Positions 18,588-26,794 are shown, numbered from the stretch's first letter. The stretch: 61,212 nucleotides of DNA from Vaginella massiliensis (GCF_900089075.1 NZ_LT593746.1:309707-370918), one strand, 5' to 3'. The notes: generated from the sequence alone by a model not told the origin. Numbers and translations: made by a program.

Positions 18588-18956
18588 TTAGTCTTTGTCT
18601 TTTAAGAGTTTAACGAAACTCAGAACCTCGGCAAACAAAAGTAAGAAATATGCGATAATTAATTGGTATATATTGTCTTTAATTTCTTGATTTACAAACA
18701 CCCAAGCCAACACCACCGCCATTTTTGCAATCATACCTCCCAAAAAAACCGAACCTACATGCACTGGATATAATTTTTGGATCATGACCGCATTGAAGAT
18801 GATCACCAAAGTAATGATGCCGATTACGACATAACATTTTACAATCAATTCTTTGGGCGAATCGGGTAAAATAAAACCTGATACGAAATAATGCACCCCA
18901 AAAAACACAAGGCTCAGCAACAAAAACCAAAGCAGAATCAGCAATCTATTGTTCAT
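18588..18956 (-). CDS. ATP synthase-associated small membrane protein (AtpI position)
   Basis: A 122-residue protein with four predicted membrane helices (about 5-25, 35-57, 68-88 and 98-116). It has no recognised catalytic motif. It lies between atpZ and atpB, overlaps atpZ by 11 bases and is therefore cotranscribed and coupled. Position and topology suggest the AtpI-like role of assisting c-ring assembly. This is inferred from context, as sequence similarity to AtpI is not evident by eye. Confidence 0.7.
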   Translation of the reverse strand: MNNRLLILLWFLLLSLVFFGVHYFVSGFILPDSPKELIVKCYVVIGIITLVIIFNAVMIQKLYPVHVGSVFLGGMIAKMAVVLAWVFVNQEIKDNIYQLIIAYFLLLFAEVLSFVKLLKDKD

Positions 18957-19179
18957 TTTTATCGTCAGATTTAGGCAGTTGTTTAATCATCAAATACAAT
19001 CCGAAAAAAACACCGATCAACGCCAAACCAGCCGTAAAATATGGCGTATCGGTTTGGTATTTTTTATCTAACCAATGTCCAACATAAGCAAAAATGGCAA
19101 TCACAATTCCCATTTGCATTCCCATTGCCGAAAATTTTAAATATTGATTAATGCCCTCTGTCTTACGTTTTGGTTTCAT
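18946..19179 (-). CDS. AtpZ/AtpI family protein, first gene of the ATP synthase operon
   Basis: A 77-residue protein starting MKPKRKTEGINQYLKFSAMG, with two membrane helices (about 20-35 and 47-66) separated by the GHWLDKKYQTDTPYFT loop. This is the AtpZ (F0F1-ATPase subunit, DUF) pattern. The reading frame stays open upstream to 19419, but that part lies antisense to dusB and would start inside it. The ATG at 19179 gives the normal family length and is preceded by a suitable promoter at 19212-19239. AtpZ-type proteins accompany Fo assembly or cation supply. Confidence 0.85.
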   Translation of the reverse strand: MKPKRKTEGINQYLKFSAMGMQMGIVIAIFAYVGHWLDKKYQTDTPYFTAGLALIGVFFGLYLMIKQLPKSDDKNEQ

Positions 19180-19186
19180 AAATTTG

Positions 19187-19194
19187 TACTTTTG
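19187..19194 (+). promoter_or_regulatory. Putative -7 promoter element of dusB
   Basis: TActTTTG matches TAnnTTTG. It lies 14 bases before the GTG start at 19208, implying a very short leader. A TTTG at 19169-19172 is the only -33 candidate, with a short 14-base spacer. It lies downstream of the ATG at 19151, which argues against that ATG as the dusB start. Confidence 0.5.
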
Positions 19195-19207
19195 CAAAAA
19201 ATTTCTT

Positions 19208-20200
19208 GTGGTAAAGATAGGAAACATAACATTACCCAATTTCCCTTTGTTGTTGGCTCCCATGGAAGATGTAAGCGACCCGCCATTTCGTCGATTGTGC
19301 AAAATGAACGGTGCCGACCTTATGTACACCGAATTCATTTCTTCTGAGGGACTCATCCGCGACGCCATCAAAAGTAAAAAAAAATTAGATATTTTCGATG
19401 ACGAAAGACCCATTGGCATTCAGATTTTTGGCGGAGACGAAGAAGCCATGGCTTTATCGGCAAGAATTGTAGAGACGGTACAACCCGATTTGGTAGACAT
19501 CAATTTTGGTTGCCCCGTGAAAAAAGTGGTGTGCAAAGGAGCTGGAGCCGGCGTTTTGAAAGACATCGACCTCATGGTACGCCTTACCAAATCGGTGGTC
19601 GAAAGCACACACTTACCAGTAACAGTAAAGACCCGTTTGGGCTGGGACCACGACTCGATAAACATAGACGAAGTGGCAGAACGCTTACAAGAAACAGGCA
19701 TTAAAGCCTTGGCTATTCACGGCAGAACCAGAGCTCAAATGTACAAAGGTCAAGCCGATTGGTCGCCTATTGCGCGTGTAAAAGCTAACCCAAATATCGA
19801 AATACCAATTTTTGGAAATGGCGATATAGACTCGCCCCAAAAAGCTATAGAGTACAAAGAAAAATATGGCGTAGACGGCATCATGATTGGGCGAGCTGCC
19901 ATTGGGCATCCGTGGATTTTCAACAAGATAAAACATTACCGCGAGACGGGAGAATTCTTGCCAGAACCAAGCTTACAAGAACGAGTAGAAGCGGCTAGAA
20001 ATCATTTGCATTGGGCAATGGAATGGAAAGGTGAGCGCACCGGAATTCTAGAAACCAGAATGCATTATACCAATTATTTCAAAGGAATTCCGAATTTCAA
20101 ACCGTTCAAAACACGCTTAGTTACCTTAGATTCGGTCGAAGATTTAGAAGCTACCTTCAAAGAAATCGAACAATCTATCGTCTTGAGCAACGATCAATAA
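19208..20200 (+). CDS. dusB: tRNA-dihydrouridine synthase (DusB family)
   Basis: A 330-residue flavoenzyme reducing uridine to dihydrouridine in tRNA. Motifs: LLLAPMEDVSDPPFRRLC (FMN-binding TIM-barrel start), PIGIQIFGGDE, VDINFGCPVKKVVCKGAGAG (with the probable catalytic Cys), VKTRLGWD, IHGRTRAQMYKGQADW and GNGDI...GVDGIMIGRAAIGHPWIF. The frame is open from an ATG at 19151. I prefer the GTG at 19208 (MVKIGNITLPNFPLLL), which matches relatives and lies just after the promoter. Divergent from the atp operon, with 28 bases between the starts. Confidence 0.93.
   Translation: MVKIGNITLPNFPLLLAPMEDVSDPPFRRLCKMNGADLMYTEFISSEGLIRDAIKSKKKLDIFDDERPIGIQIFGGDEEAMALSARIVETVQPDLVDINFGCPVKKVVCKGAGAGVLKDIDLMVRLTKSVVESTHLPVTVKTRLGWDHDSINIDEVAERLQETGIKALAIHGRTRAQMYKGQADWSPIARVKANPNIEIPIFGNGDIDSPQKAIEYKEKYGVDGIMIGRAAIGHPWIFNKIKHYRETGEFLPEPSLQERVEAARNHLHWAMEWKGERTGILETRMHYTNYFKGIPNFKPFKTRLVTLDSVEDLEATFKEIEQSIVLSNDQ
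19212..19239 (-). promoter_or_regulatory. Putative promoter of the atp operon, inside dusB
   Basis: On the minus strand TTG, 17 bases, TAtcTTTa: one mismatch to the TAnnTTTG -7 box, with standard -33 spacing. It lies 33-60 bases upstream of the atpZ start and overlaps the first codons of dusB. Confidence 0.5.
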
Positions 20201-20230
20201 TCTTCACAAAAACAATATCAAAACAAAAAA

Positions 20231-20259
20231 AATCCATCTTCTAAACGATGGTTTTTTTT
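20231..20259 (+). terminator. Terminator of dusB
   Basis: CCATC, 8-base loop, GATGG, followed by eight T. It begins 30 bases after the stop. Confidence 0.8.
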
Positions 20260-20281
20260 CATTAACAAAACAATTAACTCT

Positions 20282-20576
20282 TTAATGACAATTGTCTACT
20301 ATTTGTACATCTTCGGGTTGTAACGTGTCGTATTTCATCAAAACAACATCATTTACATCGGCACGAGAGCGCAGTTTCACCGCATACACATCTTCCCCAC
20401 TTCGTAGGCGATGGTTGCAGAAGGACGACGGAAAGTTCCGCCTGTTTCTATCACAACTCCTTCGACACATTTCCCTGTTTTGCCAATTGAGTATCTAACT
20501 TATTTTTGGCATATTGACTGTATCCAAACGCAGCTGCAGCAAGGACAAAAAAGGCGATATAATAATACTTTTTCAT
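20282..20576 (-). pseudogene. Small exported or membrane-anchored protein gene with two single-base frameshifts
   Basis: From the ATG at 20576 the minus strand reads MKKYYYIAFFVLAAAAFGYS..., a signal anchor. The frame then meets a stop. A second frame continues sensibly as CVEGVVIETGGTFRRPSATIAYEVG, and a third ends EDVYAVKLRSRADVNDVVLMKYDTL and the stop at 20282. Restoring one A in the AAA of GGGAAATGTG and one G in the GGGG of GTGGGGAAGA joins all three into a smooth protein of about 98 residues. I do not recognise a family. Both breaks fall in homopolymers, so real decay, slippage and sequencing error are all possible. Confidence 0.7.
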
Positions 20577-20699
20577 AGGTTTAGTTTTTGATGAATTATT
20601 GGATTTTGTATAACCCAAAAGTAGAAAACCTATTTTCTATTTTTCTCCCTGATTGTAGCTATTTTTCTGATTTAGATATTTGATGAATATTTTTCGATT

Positions 20700-21758
20700 C
20701 TACCGAGTTGTCGTATTTTTCGTTTTGAGGGCATACAAGGCAAACGTTCCCAACCAATGACTTCCCATATAATCGTCGTTACTAATATTGTTCAACGAAT
20801 AGCGAAGATGCTGATCGGCGAGTTGTCTAAAATGAGGTTTTCCTAATTTATCACCAATAATATACAAGGCTGTAGCGCGAGAAAAATTTACTCCGTCCAA
20901 ATGCACCAATTGTCCATCTGTTCGATCGGAAACGATTCCTGGTTGCAATTGAAAGCGATTGTTGTATAAGTCTGGTAAGAAATTCTTGAACCACTTTTTG
21001 TATACCTCATCAGGAGTAATCTTTGACATGATCAACGCTTCTTCTAAACAAGGTGATAAAAAATCGCTTCCGCCAGGCTCATACGCAATAGCACAATTCG
21101 TATCTTTTGCATACAAACGATTCGCATGTTCGATGATTAACTTTTTAAACGCTTCATCTTTCACCGAAGTCGCATAATCGATGGCTAAACTCAAGCCAAA
21201 AGCAGAGTTATCATGTGTTCCTGTACGAACAGGATAAACCAATTTCGGTAAATATTCTTTGTATTTAGCAACAATCAGCTCCGATAACGGTTCTAAGTTT
21301 TTCGCCCATTTTTGCGCATCGGCATCTTGCCAAGTATTTAGTTCCATTTGCAATTGCAGTAACCAAGCCCAACCATAAGTTCGCTCGAAATTCCGATTGT
21401 TTTTGTCCTCGAAAAAAGCTTTTTCTATCCGCACATTTTCGGGCGTTATCAGTTCATTGAGTTGATTTCTAACCAAATTTTTCTCATCCAATTCAGGAAA
21501 ATCTTTCATCAGTTTCACGATCGACCAAAATCCATGCACCGAAGAATGCCAGTCAAAACATCCATAAAATATAGGACGTAATTGTTTCGGCGTTTTTAAA
21601 TCTGCATCGCTTCCTAAAACATTTCCTAATTTGTTGGGATATTCTATCGTCATGCAATGCGTAGGTAATTCGAAAATCTTTTGTGCTTGTTCTATTTTCA
21701 ATTCTTGTGCAAAAGCGGTCGAAGAGACTAAAACAGACAAAAATAATAAGCCTTTCAT
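20700..21758 (-). CDS. DUF2891 family secreted protein
   Basis: A 352-residue protein with a signal peptide (MKGLLFLSVLVSSTAFAQ). The DUF2891 hallmarks are HCMTIEYPNKLG near the N-terminus, RPIFYGCFDWHSSVHGFWS (about 62-80), RTYGWAWLLQLQMEL and VRTGTHDNSAFGLSLAIDYA, with FLSPCLEEALIM later. The conserved aromatic, His and Glu residues and the helical pattern suggest an alpha/alpha barrel as in glycan-active enzymes. No activity is established for the family. The next gene upstream ends at its own terminator, so this is probably monocistronic. Confidence 0.82.
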   Translation of the reverse strand: MKGLLFLSVLVSSTAFAQELKIEQAQKIFELPTHCMTIEYPNKLGNVLGSDADLKTPKQLRPIFYGCFDWHSSVHGFWSIVKLMKDFPELDEKNLVRNQLNELITPENVRIEKAFFEDKNNRNFERTYGWAWLLQLQMELNTWQDADAQKWAKNLEPLSELIVAKYKEYLPKLVYPVRTGTHDNSAFGLSLAIDYATSVKDEAFKKLIIEHANRLYAKDTNCAIAYEPGGSDFLSPCLEEALIMSKITPDEVYKKWFKNFLPDLYNNRFQLQPGIVSDRTDGQLVHLDGVNFSRATALYIIGDKLGKPHFRQLADQHLRYSLNNISNDDYMGSHWLGTFALYALKTKNTTTR

Positions 21759-21793
21759 AATTGTTATTTTTACGAAGCTAATAAATTTATAAA

Positions 21794-21824
21794 CAAAAAA
21801 ACGACCTTATTTAGAAGTCGTTTT
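21794..21824 (-). terminator. Terminator of the GLPGLI cassette
   Basis: Minus-strand AAAACGACTT...AAGGTCGTTTT with a T run. It lies about 35 bases after the stop of the barrel gene. The stem is nearly the same as those at 26747 and 1-53. Confidence 0.8.
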
Positions 21825-21858
21825 TTATGTAATACAAATTATTAAAGGGAAGATCTTT

Positions 21859-24402
21859 TTATAAATTAAATCTAATACCACCCATTAAATACCCTGATAA
21901 CGTTTTAAGATTTACATAACCTTGATAATCTGGTGTAGAAATATTTCTTAGTATAGTATTTCTATCCAGTTGTGTGATATCAAAACCTTGTATAAACAAG
22001 TCAAAATATTTTAATTTATAATCTATTTCAGTATAAAAATTCCAATTCGAATTCTTTAATTTCTCAATATTTTTGATTATTTGATTATCGTTAGACACAC
22101 CAAGTTTTATATTTGTTTTATTGTAATTAAATGTAATACCAAAGTCGTTCTTGATATTAAATATTGTTTGTTTATCAATTTCTTTATTATCATTCACAAA
22201 TACTTGAAATGTATTTTTATAAAATACTTGAAATTTCGATTTAAATCTTGAAGTAAAATTAGTGTTCAAATTAAAGTTTGTAGAGTAAAGATTATTTAAA
22301 TCATTATTAACCTTCTGAACATTTTCTGCATAATTAAAAACACCATTCATTTTCAAAGCAAGAGGTAGTTTCTTAAATATATAATCATAATTGATAAAAA
22401 GTAAAAAACTATTATTATGTTCTGCTTTGAAATAGCGTTTATAAATCAAATTATTTTGAAATATTAATTCTTCAGCTATATTATTTTTATTCTGATCGTA
22501 ACTTGCATTTATAAACAATGTTCTGCCTTTAGATAGGTTTAATTTTAAATAATTTAATGAAATACTATTCGATTTTTTTATAAACAATTGATCGATTGTA
22601 GATTGATCTAACATTGTTAAATAATCTATCCTGCGTTGATTATTATTAAGAAAATCTAACGTAGGAATCCCAGCATCTAAATACGAATATTTCAACGTGA
22701 ATTTTCCACCTTTATTCAATGTATAAACCAATGATGCCACTGGTGAGATACTAAAATTTTGTTCTAAAGGTTTAGAGAAAGAATTATAATAATTAAAAAT
22801 AAAACTAGATGAAATTAATAAATTGCTATTGTATTTATAATTAAAGTTACCACCTGTTTCTACATTAACTAATTTATTACTTTCTGTTTCTTTCTGAGAA
22901 ATAAATGTTGATAAATCAAAATTCTGTAATGAACTATTGGTATATAAATTATATGAAAATTTCTTTTTGTTATTTTTGATTGAATATCCAATTTTATAAT
23001 GTTCTAATTTAGTCCTAAACCAGTTATTTTGATTATTATCTAATATTCCATAATCCTTTAATTGCGAATTAATTTCTAATGACAATTCTCCTAACAAATC
23101 ATCACTTATAACATTAAACCAATTAATTTTATTAATACTATTTAGCTGTTTATTGTTCTCTAAATAATTAATCTGATTAATGTTAGAATTTATTTTATTT
23201 TGTGTAAATCCAAATTTAGAATCTACAACAGCATAATTTTTAGTATTTATTTTCCAATCTAGATTAAAAACATTTTGAACAAATAATGGTTTCTCTTCAA
23301 TTTGTTGATTTTCATTCAACTCAAATAACACATAATCTTTATAAGTATCTTGTTTTTTTATGGCAGAATTATAATCAAATAACGTGTAATTTTCAATTAA
23401 TAGCTTATCATTAATTTTATGATTATAATTGATAGAAGAAAAATAGTTTTTACGTTCATAAAAATTTCGTTGTTCTTTTAAAAAACTTGGTATATCCTTA
23501 TCTTCAATTTTAGAAACGCCATTACTATTTCTTTTAATGGATTGATTTAATTCAAAATAATCTTCCATTGTCATTGCTACTTCGCCAATCGTATTGTAAT
23601 GATTAATAAAAGCTATGTTGCCTTTTTTATTAAAATTGAATAAATTTAATCTGTTATTGGTATTCAGATCATTGCCTAAAGCAAAAGAAGCATTGCCAGA
23701 AATTGTATTTTGATAATTTTTTTTCAGTTTTATGTTTAGAACTTTCTTCCCACCAGAGCCAAAACTTTTTAAAATATCATTCGGTTGATAGTTAGAAATT
23801 AAATCTATTCCTTCAATCATTTCATTCGTGATATTTTTAGTTGCGAGTTGATGTTTATTTCCGAAAAATTCTGATCCATCAATCAAAATATTATCCATTT
23901 TCTTCCCTTGATAATAAACTACTCCGTTCTCATCAATCTGTAAACCAGGTAATTTTTCAATCAAATCTCCTAGATTTCTTTCATTCCCTGTTCTTATAGC
24001 TTCAAGATTATATTGAATTGTATCTTCTTTTTCTTTACCAAAACTTTTATTATTTACTACAACTTCTTTTAGATTCACCAAATCATCAAACATTATTACT
24101 TCTATGTCTTTATCTTTATTTAGAACAATATGTTCTACTTGTTGAGAAAAATTAAGTGCGTTAATTTTAAGTTGATACTCTCCTTGTTCTAAATCAGTAA
24201 ATAAGAAAAATCCGTTCTCATTAGTTTTCTTAAAACCTTTGAATGTCTCCTCTATAAATAACTGAACCACTGCATTATTGAGTGGTTCGGAGTTATCATT
24301 TTGTACATGACCTTTTAAAGTTAATTTTTGAGCAAATAATAATGTGCTAGCAAAAAAAAAGAATTTAAAATAAATTAACTTATTTATCACTTTATTATTC
24401 AC
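21859..24402 (-). CDS. TonB-dependent receptor-like outer-membrane protein of the GLPGLI cassette
   Basis: An 847-residue protein with a hydrophobic leader (about 8-24), a carboxypeptidase-regulatory-like domain (about 27-110; LTLKGHVQNDNSEPLNNAVV) and a plug-like domain (LGDLIEKLPGLQIDENGVVYY, GKKMDNILIDGSEFFG). A long barrel with many aromatic-ended strands follows, ending GYLMGGIRFNL. The plug sequence belongs to the subgroup of receptor-like barrels usually paired with GLPGLI proteins. Codons are extremely A/T-ending with N, K and I in excess, unlike neighbouring genes. It overlaps the GLPGLI gene by 8 bases and so is coupled to it. The substrate is unknown; transport of a peptide is a guess from context. 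Confidence 0.85.
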   Translation of the reverse strand: MNNKVINKLIYFKFFFFASTLLFAQKLTLKGHVQNDNSEPLNNAVVQLFIEETFKGFKKTNENGFFLFTDLEQGEYQLKINALNFSQQVEHIVLNKDKDIEVIMFDDLVNLKEVVVNNKSFGKEKEDTIQYNLEAIRTGNERNLGDLIEKLPGLQIDENGVVYYQGKKMDNILIDGSEFFGNKHQLATKNITNEMIEGIDLISNYQPNDILKSFGSGGKKVLNIKLKKNYQNTISGNASFALGNDLNTNNRLNLFNFNKKGNIAFINHYNTIGEVAMTMEDYFELNQSIKRNSNGVSKIEDKDIPSFLKEQRNFYERKNYFSSINYNHKINDKLLIENYTLFDYNSAIKKQDTYKDYVLFELNENQQIEEKPLFVQNVFNLDWKINTKNYAVVDSKFGFTQNKINSNINQINYLENNKQLNSINKINWFNVISDDLLGELSLEINSQLKDYGILDNNQNNWFRTKLEHYKIGYSIKNNKKKFSYNLYTNSSLQNFDLSTFISQKETESNKLVNVETGGNFNYKYNSNLLISSSFIFNYYNSFSKPLEQNFSISPVASLVYTLNKGGKFTLKYSYLDAGIPTLDFLNNNQRRIDYLTMLDQSTIDQLFIKKSNSISLNYLKLNLSKGRTLFINASYDQNKNNIAEELIFQNNLIYKRYFKAEHNNSFLLFINYDYIFKKLPLALKMNGVFNYAENVQKVNNDLNNLYSTNFNLNTNFTSRFKSKFQVFYKNTFQVFVNDNKEIDKQTIFNIKNDFGITFNYNKTNIKLGVSNDNQIIKNIEKLKNSNWNFYTEIDYKLKYFDLFIQGFDITQLDRNTILRNISTPDYQGYVNLKTLSGYLMGGIRFNL

Positions 24403-25258
24403 TCTTAATAATAATTCTATTTGTTTTTACTCCAGATGAATTTTCAAATCTTGAAGATGTATTAGTAGACTGTTGTTTTAATTCATCCATTTTTTTCGTG
24501 TATTCTTCTACTGATAACACATTTGTAAAAGTCGGGAGTTGTATTTCTTTTTCACTACCATTTATAGATTTTAGAGAAATATGTTTTTTATCTGTTTCTA
24601 TTTCAACTATTAATCCAGGTAAACCATTAAATATTTCAGGACCATCCGTAATTGCTATTTCAGTAACATACCATGCCGTGACTAATCCTAAATTCGCATC
24701 CTCTAATGTTGCTTTATGTGCTTTATATGATCCTACTGATTTTGTTTCATTCGTGATTTTCCATGAATTTTGTAAATCACTTTTTTGCATAACAGTAAAT
24801 TTTTCACCTTTAATTTCTGTTGTCTTATAAATTGTAGATGTTTCTAAATTTTTATAAAACACTTCACCTACAAAATTAAAATTCGTGTTTTTTATTATTT
24901 TCTTATTTCCATCATTTTTCTCAACATGATTGTTATTTTCATCATCAACAACTGTTTTATAAATAGATTCTTTCCCATTAGTTTCTAAAATACTTAATCT
25001 AGGCTTCGAAAGTTGATCTTTAACCATTTGTTGAGCTTGTGGCGGTAATTGAGCTATTTTACTTTCATCTATTTTTAAAGTCTGAACATATTCTATTGTG
25101 TATGAATCTTTTTTATTAACATTTTTCAGTTCATTATTCTCCATATTTACTTTATTAACAGAATTAATATTAGATGTAAATTGATTTTTTGAAGCGATAT
25201 ACTTTTCAGTGCATCCGTTCATTAATGTTAAAATAACTAATACTGTATACATTTTCAT
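24395..25258 (-). CDS. GLPGLI family lipoprotein
   Basis: A 287-residue protein carrying the eponymous motif GLPGLI at 212-217 within IFNGLPGLIVEIET. The N-terminus MKMYTVLVILTLMNGC has a short hydrophobic core and a lipobox-like Cys16, suggesting a lipoprotein. Other family features are YTIEYVQTLK near the start and NSWKITNETKSVGSYKAHKAT before GLVTAWYVTEIAI. The family is confined largely to Bacteroidota and has no assigned function. It starts 44 bases after the small peptide gene and overlaps the barrel gene downstream. The base composition is AT-rich like its partners, pointing to inheritance as one unit. Confidence 0.88.
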   Translation of the reverse strand: MKMYTVLVILTLMNGCTEKYIASKNQFTSNINSVNKVNMENNELKNVNKKDSYTIEYVQTLKIDESKIAQLPPQAQQMVKDQLSKPRLSILETNGKESIYKTVVDDENNNHVEKNDGNKKIIKNTNFNFVGEVFYKNLETSTIYKTTEIKGEKFTVMQKSDLQNSWKITNETKSVGSYKAHKATLEDANLGLVTAWYVTEIAITDGPEIFNGLPGLIVEIETDKKHISLKSINGSEKEIQLPTFTNVLSVEEYTKKMDELKQQSTNTSSRFENSSGVKTNRIIIKSE

Positions 25259-25302
25259 TTATTTATTAAGGGCCCTTAAATTATTAAAAAATTAAACTAC
25301 TT

Positions 25303-25512
25303 TTAGAAACAAACAATACCAGATTCAAAATAGTAGCTGTATTCCCAAGATCCATCACTCCATATTGTTAATGATTCTTCTTCGTACTCATAGTAAAAAC
25401 AATCATCAATTAAAGAAGTAATTTCTGAATTATTATTCTTTAATTCTACTTCATTCGCCATAGCGTAAGTTCCGAAAAGTGCAAAAGCACCTGCTAATAA
25501 AATTTTTCTCAT
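25303..25512 (-). CDS. Small secreted Cys-containing peptide of the GLPGLI cassette
   Basis: A 69-residue ORF with a canonical signal peptide (MRKILLAGAFALFGTYAMA, cleavage near 18-20). The mature part is about 50 residues, acidic and aromatic: many E, D, Y, W and F, with only Cys38 and Cys68, which could form a disulfide. It ends GIVCF. No family is recognised. It is the first gene of the AT-rich cassette, with an (AAAT)n tract and a perfect 12-bp palindrome upstream. It may be a substrate or signal handled by the GLPGLI lipoprotein and barrel. That is inference from gene order only. Confidence 0.75.
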   Translation of the reverse strand: MRKILLAGAFALFGTYAMANEVELKNNNSEITSLIDDCFYYEYEEESLTIWSDGSWEYSYYFESGIVCF

Positions 25513-25545
25513 GTTTAGTTATTTAAAATGTTAATTGATAATTAG

Positions 25546-25557
25546 TGTTGATCAACA
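25546..25557. promoter_or_regulatory. Perfect 12-bp palindrome TGTTGATCAACA
   Basis: A perfect dyad located 34-45 bases upstream of the small-peptide start and immediately downstream of the AAAT tract, where a repressor operator would overlap the promoter. A TTTG on the minus strand at the tract edge is a possible -33 box. No clear -7 box is seen. Confidence 0.5.
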
Positions 25558-25561
25558 TCCC

Positions 25562-25587
25562 AAATAAATAAATAAATAAATAAATAA
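25562..25587. repeat. (AAAT)6.5 tetranucleotide tandem repeat
   Basis: Six and a half perfect copies of AAAT (ATTT on the coding strand of the downstream peptide gene), 50 bases upstream of its start codon. Tracts of this type change length by slipped-strand mispairing and can tune promoters. Confidence 0.9.
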
Positions 25588-25659
25588 CCAAATTAATTAG
25601 TTAAAAATGAGTAACTTTAATTAATATTATCATTAATTCATCGATAAGCTTAGAGTAAT

Positions 25660-26685
25660 TTAATCAACTTTAAAATTTTCAAGTGCTTCTTTCGCTTGTT
25701 TACTTTGAGGAAAATGTTTCATATTATATTCAAAATATTTTTGTGCTAAATCAAACTTCTTTTGCTTCAAAAAATAAGTTGCTACTAAATGGATATAGGT
25801 TTCTTGGGGTTGAAATGTATAATTTCTTTTCGATGAAAACGCTTTAAATGTATTTTCAATTAGATTTGGTTGATGGGGAACATCTTTAATGTTGATGCGA
25901 TACCCATCAAACATCCAACGCATAAAATCAATGTTTCCATTCATGGGTACCGATCCGTGTTCTTCATCTGCATATTGACGGTAAGTATAATTTAACGATG
26001 GATGATTTGAATCGTTAATCAATGAATGAACCGCTTTTATTCCTCCATAATGCTCTTGCAAATGTCCAAAATTTTGACTCTCACCCACTTGCGTAATCAT
26101 CAAAAATCGATTCTCGAAAGAATGATTTTCTAAGTTTTGATAAAGATTCAATAATTCTTTGTCATTAAACCAAATACTTGGATCGTGCGCAACATATCCA
26201 TTGAAAGTTTTGGGGTGATTGTACAAGGTTTTCAACGCAAAATAGCCACCCAAAGAATGTCCAATTAACAAACGAAAATCATTCACACGATAATTTTTCT
26301 GCATAAAAGGAAACAATTCAGTTTGAATATAATTGAGGAAATTAACATCATTCATAGGTGTAAAATCTTTTGTTCGATCACCATTTTTATTTGTAATTCC
26401 AACAATAATCGATTCGGGCATTTCCGGATAAAAACCAGATTGAAATTTAGAAACTACGCCTGTTAAAAACGTAAAATTCGATTCTCCATCTAACACATAA
26501 ATCACAGGATAACTTACTTTTTGAAGTTTATTATTAGAATACGATTCGGGAAGATTCACCCAAATTTCTCGTTCAGTATTTAAGATTTTGGAATTTATTT
26601 TTTGGATTTTAGCAATAGACAGTTTCTCTTGTGAAAAACCGATTTGAGAGAAAATCAAACAAAATAAAAGTAGGATTTTTTTCAT
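25660..26685 (-). CDS. Secreted alpha/beta-hydrolase esterase (putative esterase family, Fes/BesA-like fold)
   Basis: A 341-residue protein with a signal peptide (MKKILLLFCLIFSQIGFSQ). An alpha/beta-hydrolase domain of the PF00756 esterase type follows: YPVIYVLDGESNFTF, ESIIVGITNKNGDRTKDFTP, nucleophile Ser144 in GHSLGG, HDPSIWFNDKELL and a late His in DEEHGSVPMNG. The last approximately 70 residues look like helical repeats (ATYFLKQKKFDLAQKYFEYNM). Relatives hydrolyse carbohydrate or siderophore esters; the substrate here is not defined. It lies about 150 bases upstream of the GLPGLI cassette on the same strand. Confidence 0.83.
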   Translation of the reverse strand: MKKILLLFCLIFSQIGFSQEKLSIAKIQKINSKILNTEREIWVNLPESYSNNKLQKVSYPVIYVLDGESNFTFLTGVVSKFQSGFYPEMPESIIVGITNKNGDRTKDFTPMNDVNFLNYIQTELFPFMQKNYRVNDFRLLIGHSLGGYFALKTLYNHPKTFNGYVAHDPSIWFNDKELLNLYQNLENHSFENRFLMITQVGESQNFGHLQEHYGGIKAVHSLINDSNHPSLNYTYRQYADEEHGSVPMNGNIDFMRWMFDGYRINIKDVPHQPNLIENTFKAFSSKRNYTFQPQETYIHLVATYFLKQKKFDLAQKYFEYNMKHFPQSKQAKEALENFKVD

Positions 26686-26746
26686 GTATAAAATTTTTCT
26701 AAAAATAGTTATTTAGAATTATTCTACACAAATGATTTTGGACAGC

Positions 26747-26775
26747 AAAAACGACCTCATCATGAAGTCGTTTTT
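26747..26775 (-). terminator. Terminator of the putative porin gene
   Basis: Minus-strand AAAAACGACTTCA..TGAGGTCGTTTTT. It lies about 20 bases beyond the stop at 26795. Confidence 0.8.
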
Positions 26776-26794
26776 CTATATAATTTGTAATTTT

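Noticed and set aside
19151-19207. Upstream ATG of dusB at 19151
   Set aside because: It lies upstream of the likely dusB promoter and overlaps the atpZ start on the other strand. The added residues have no match to DusB.
18946-19419. 157-residue version of AtpZ
   Set aside because: The upstream half is antisense to dusB. The ATG at 19179 gives the normal 77-residue protein.
25562-25587. AAAT tract as a CRISPR array or phage-type repeat
   Set aside because: The unit is 4 bases with no spacers; it is a microsatellite.
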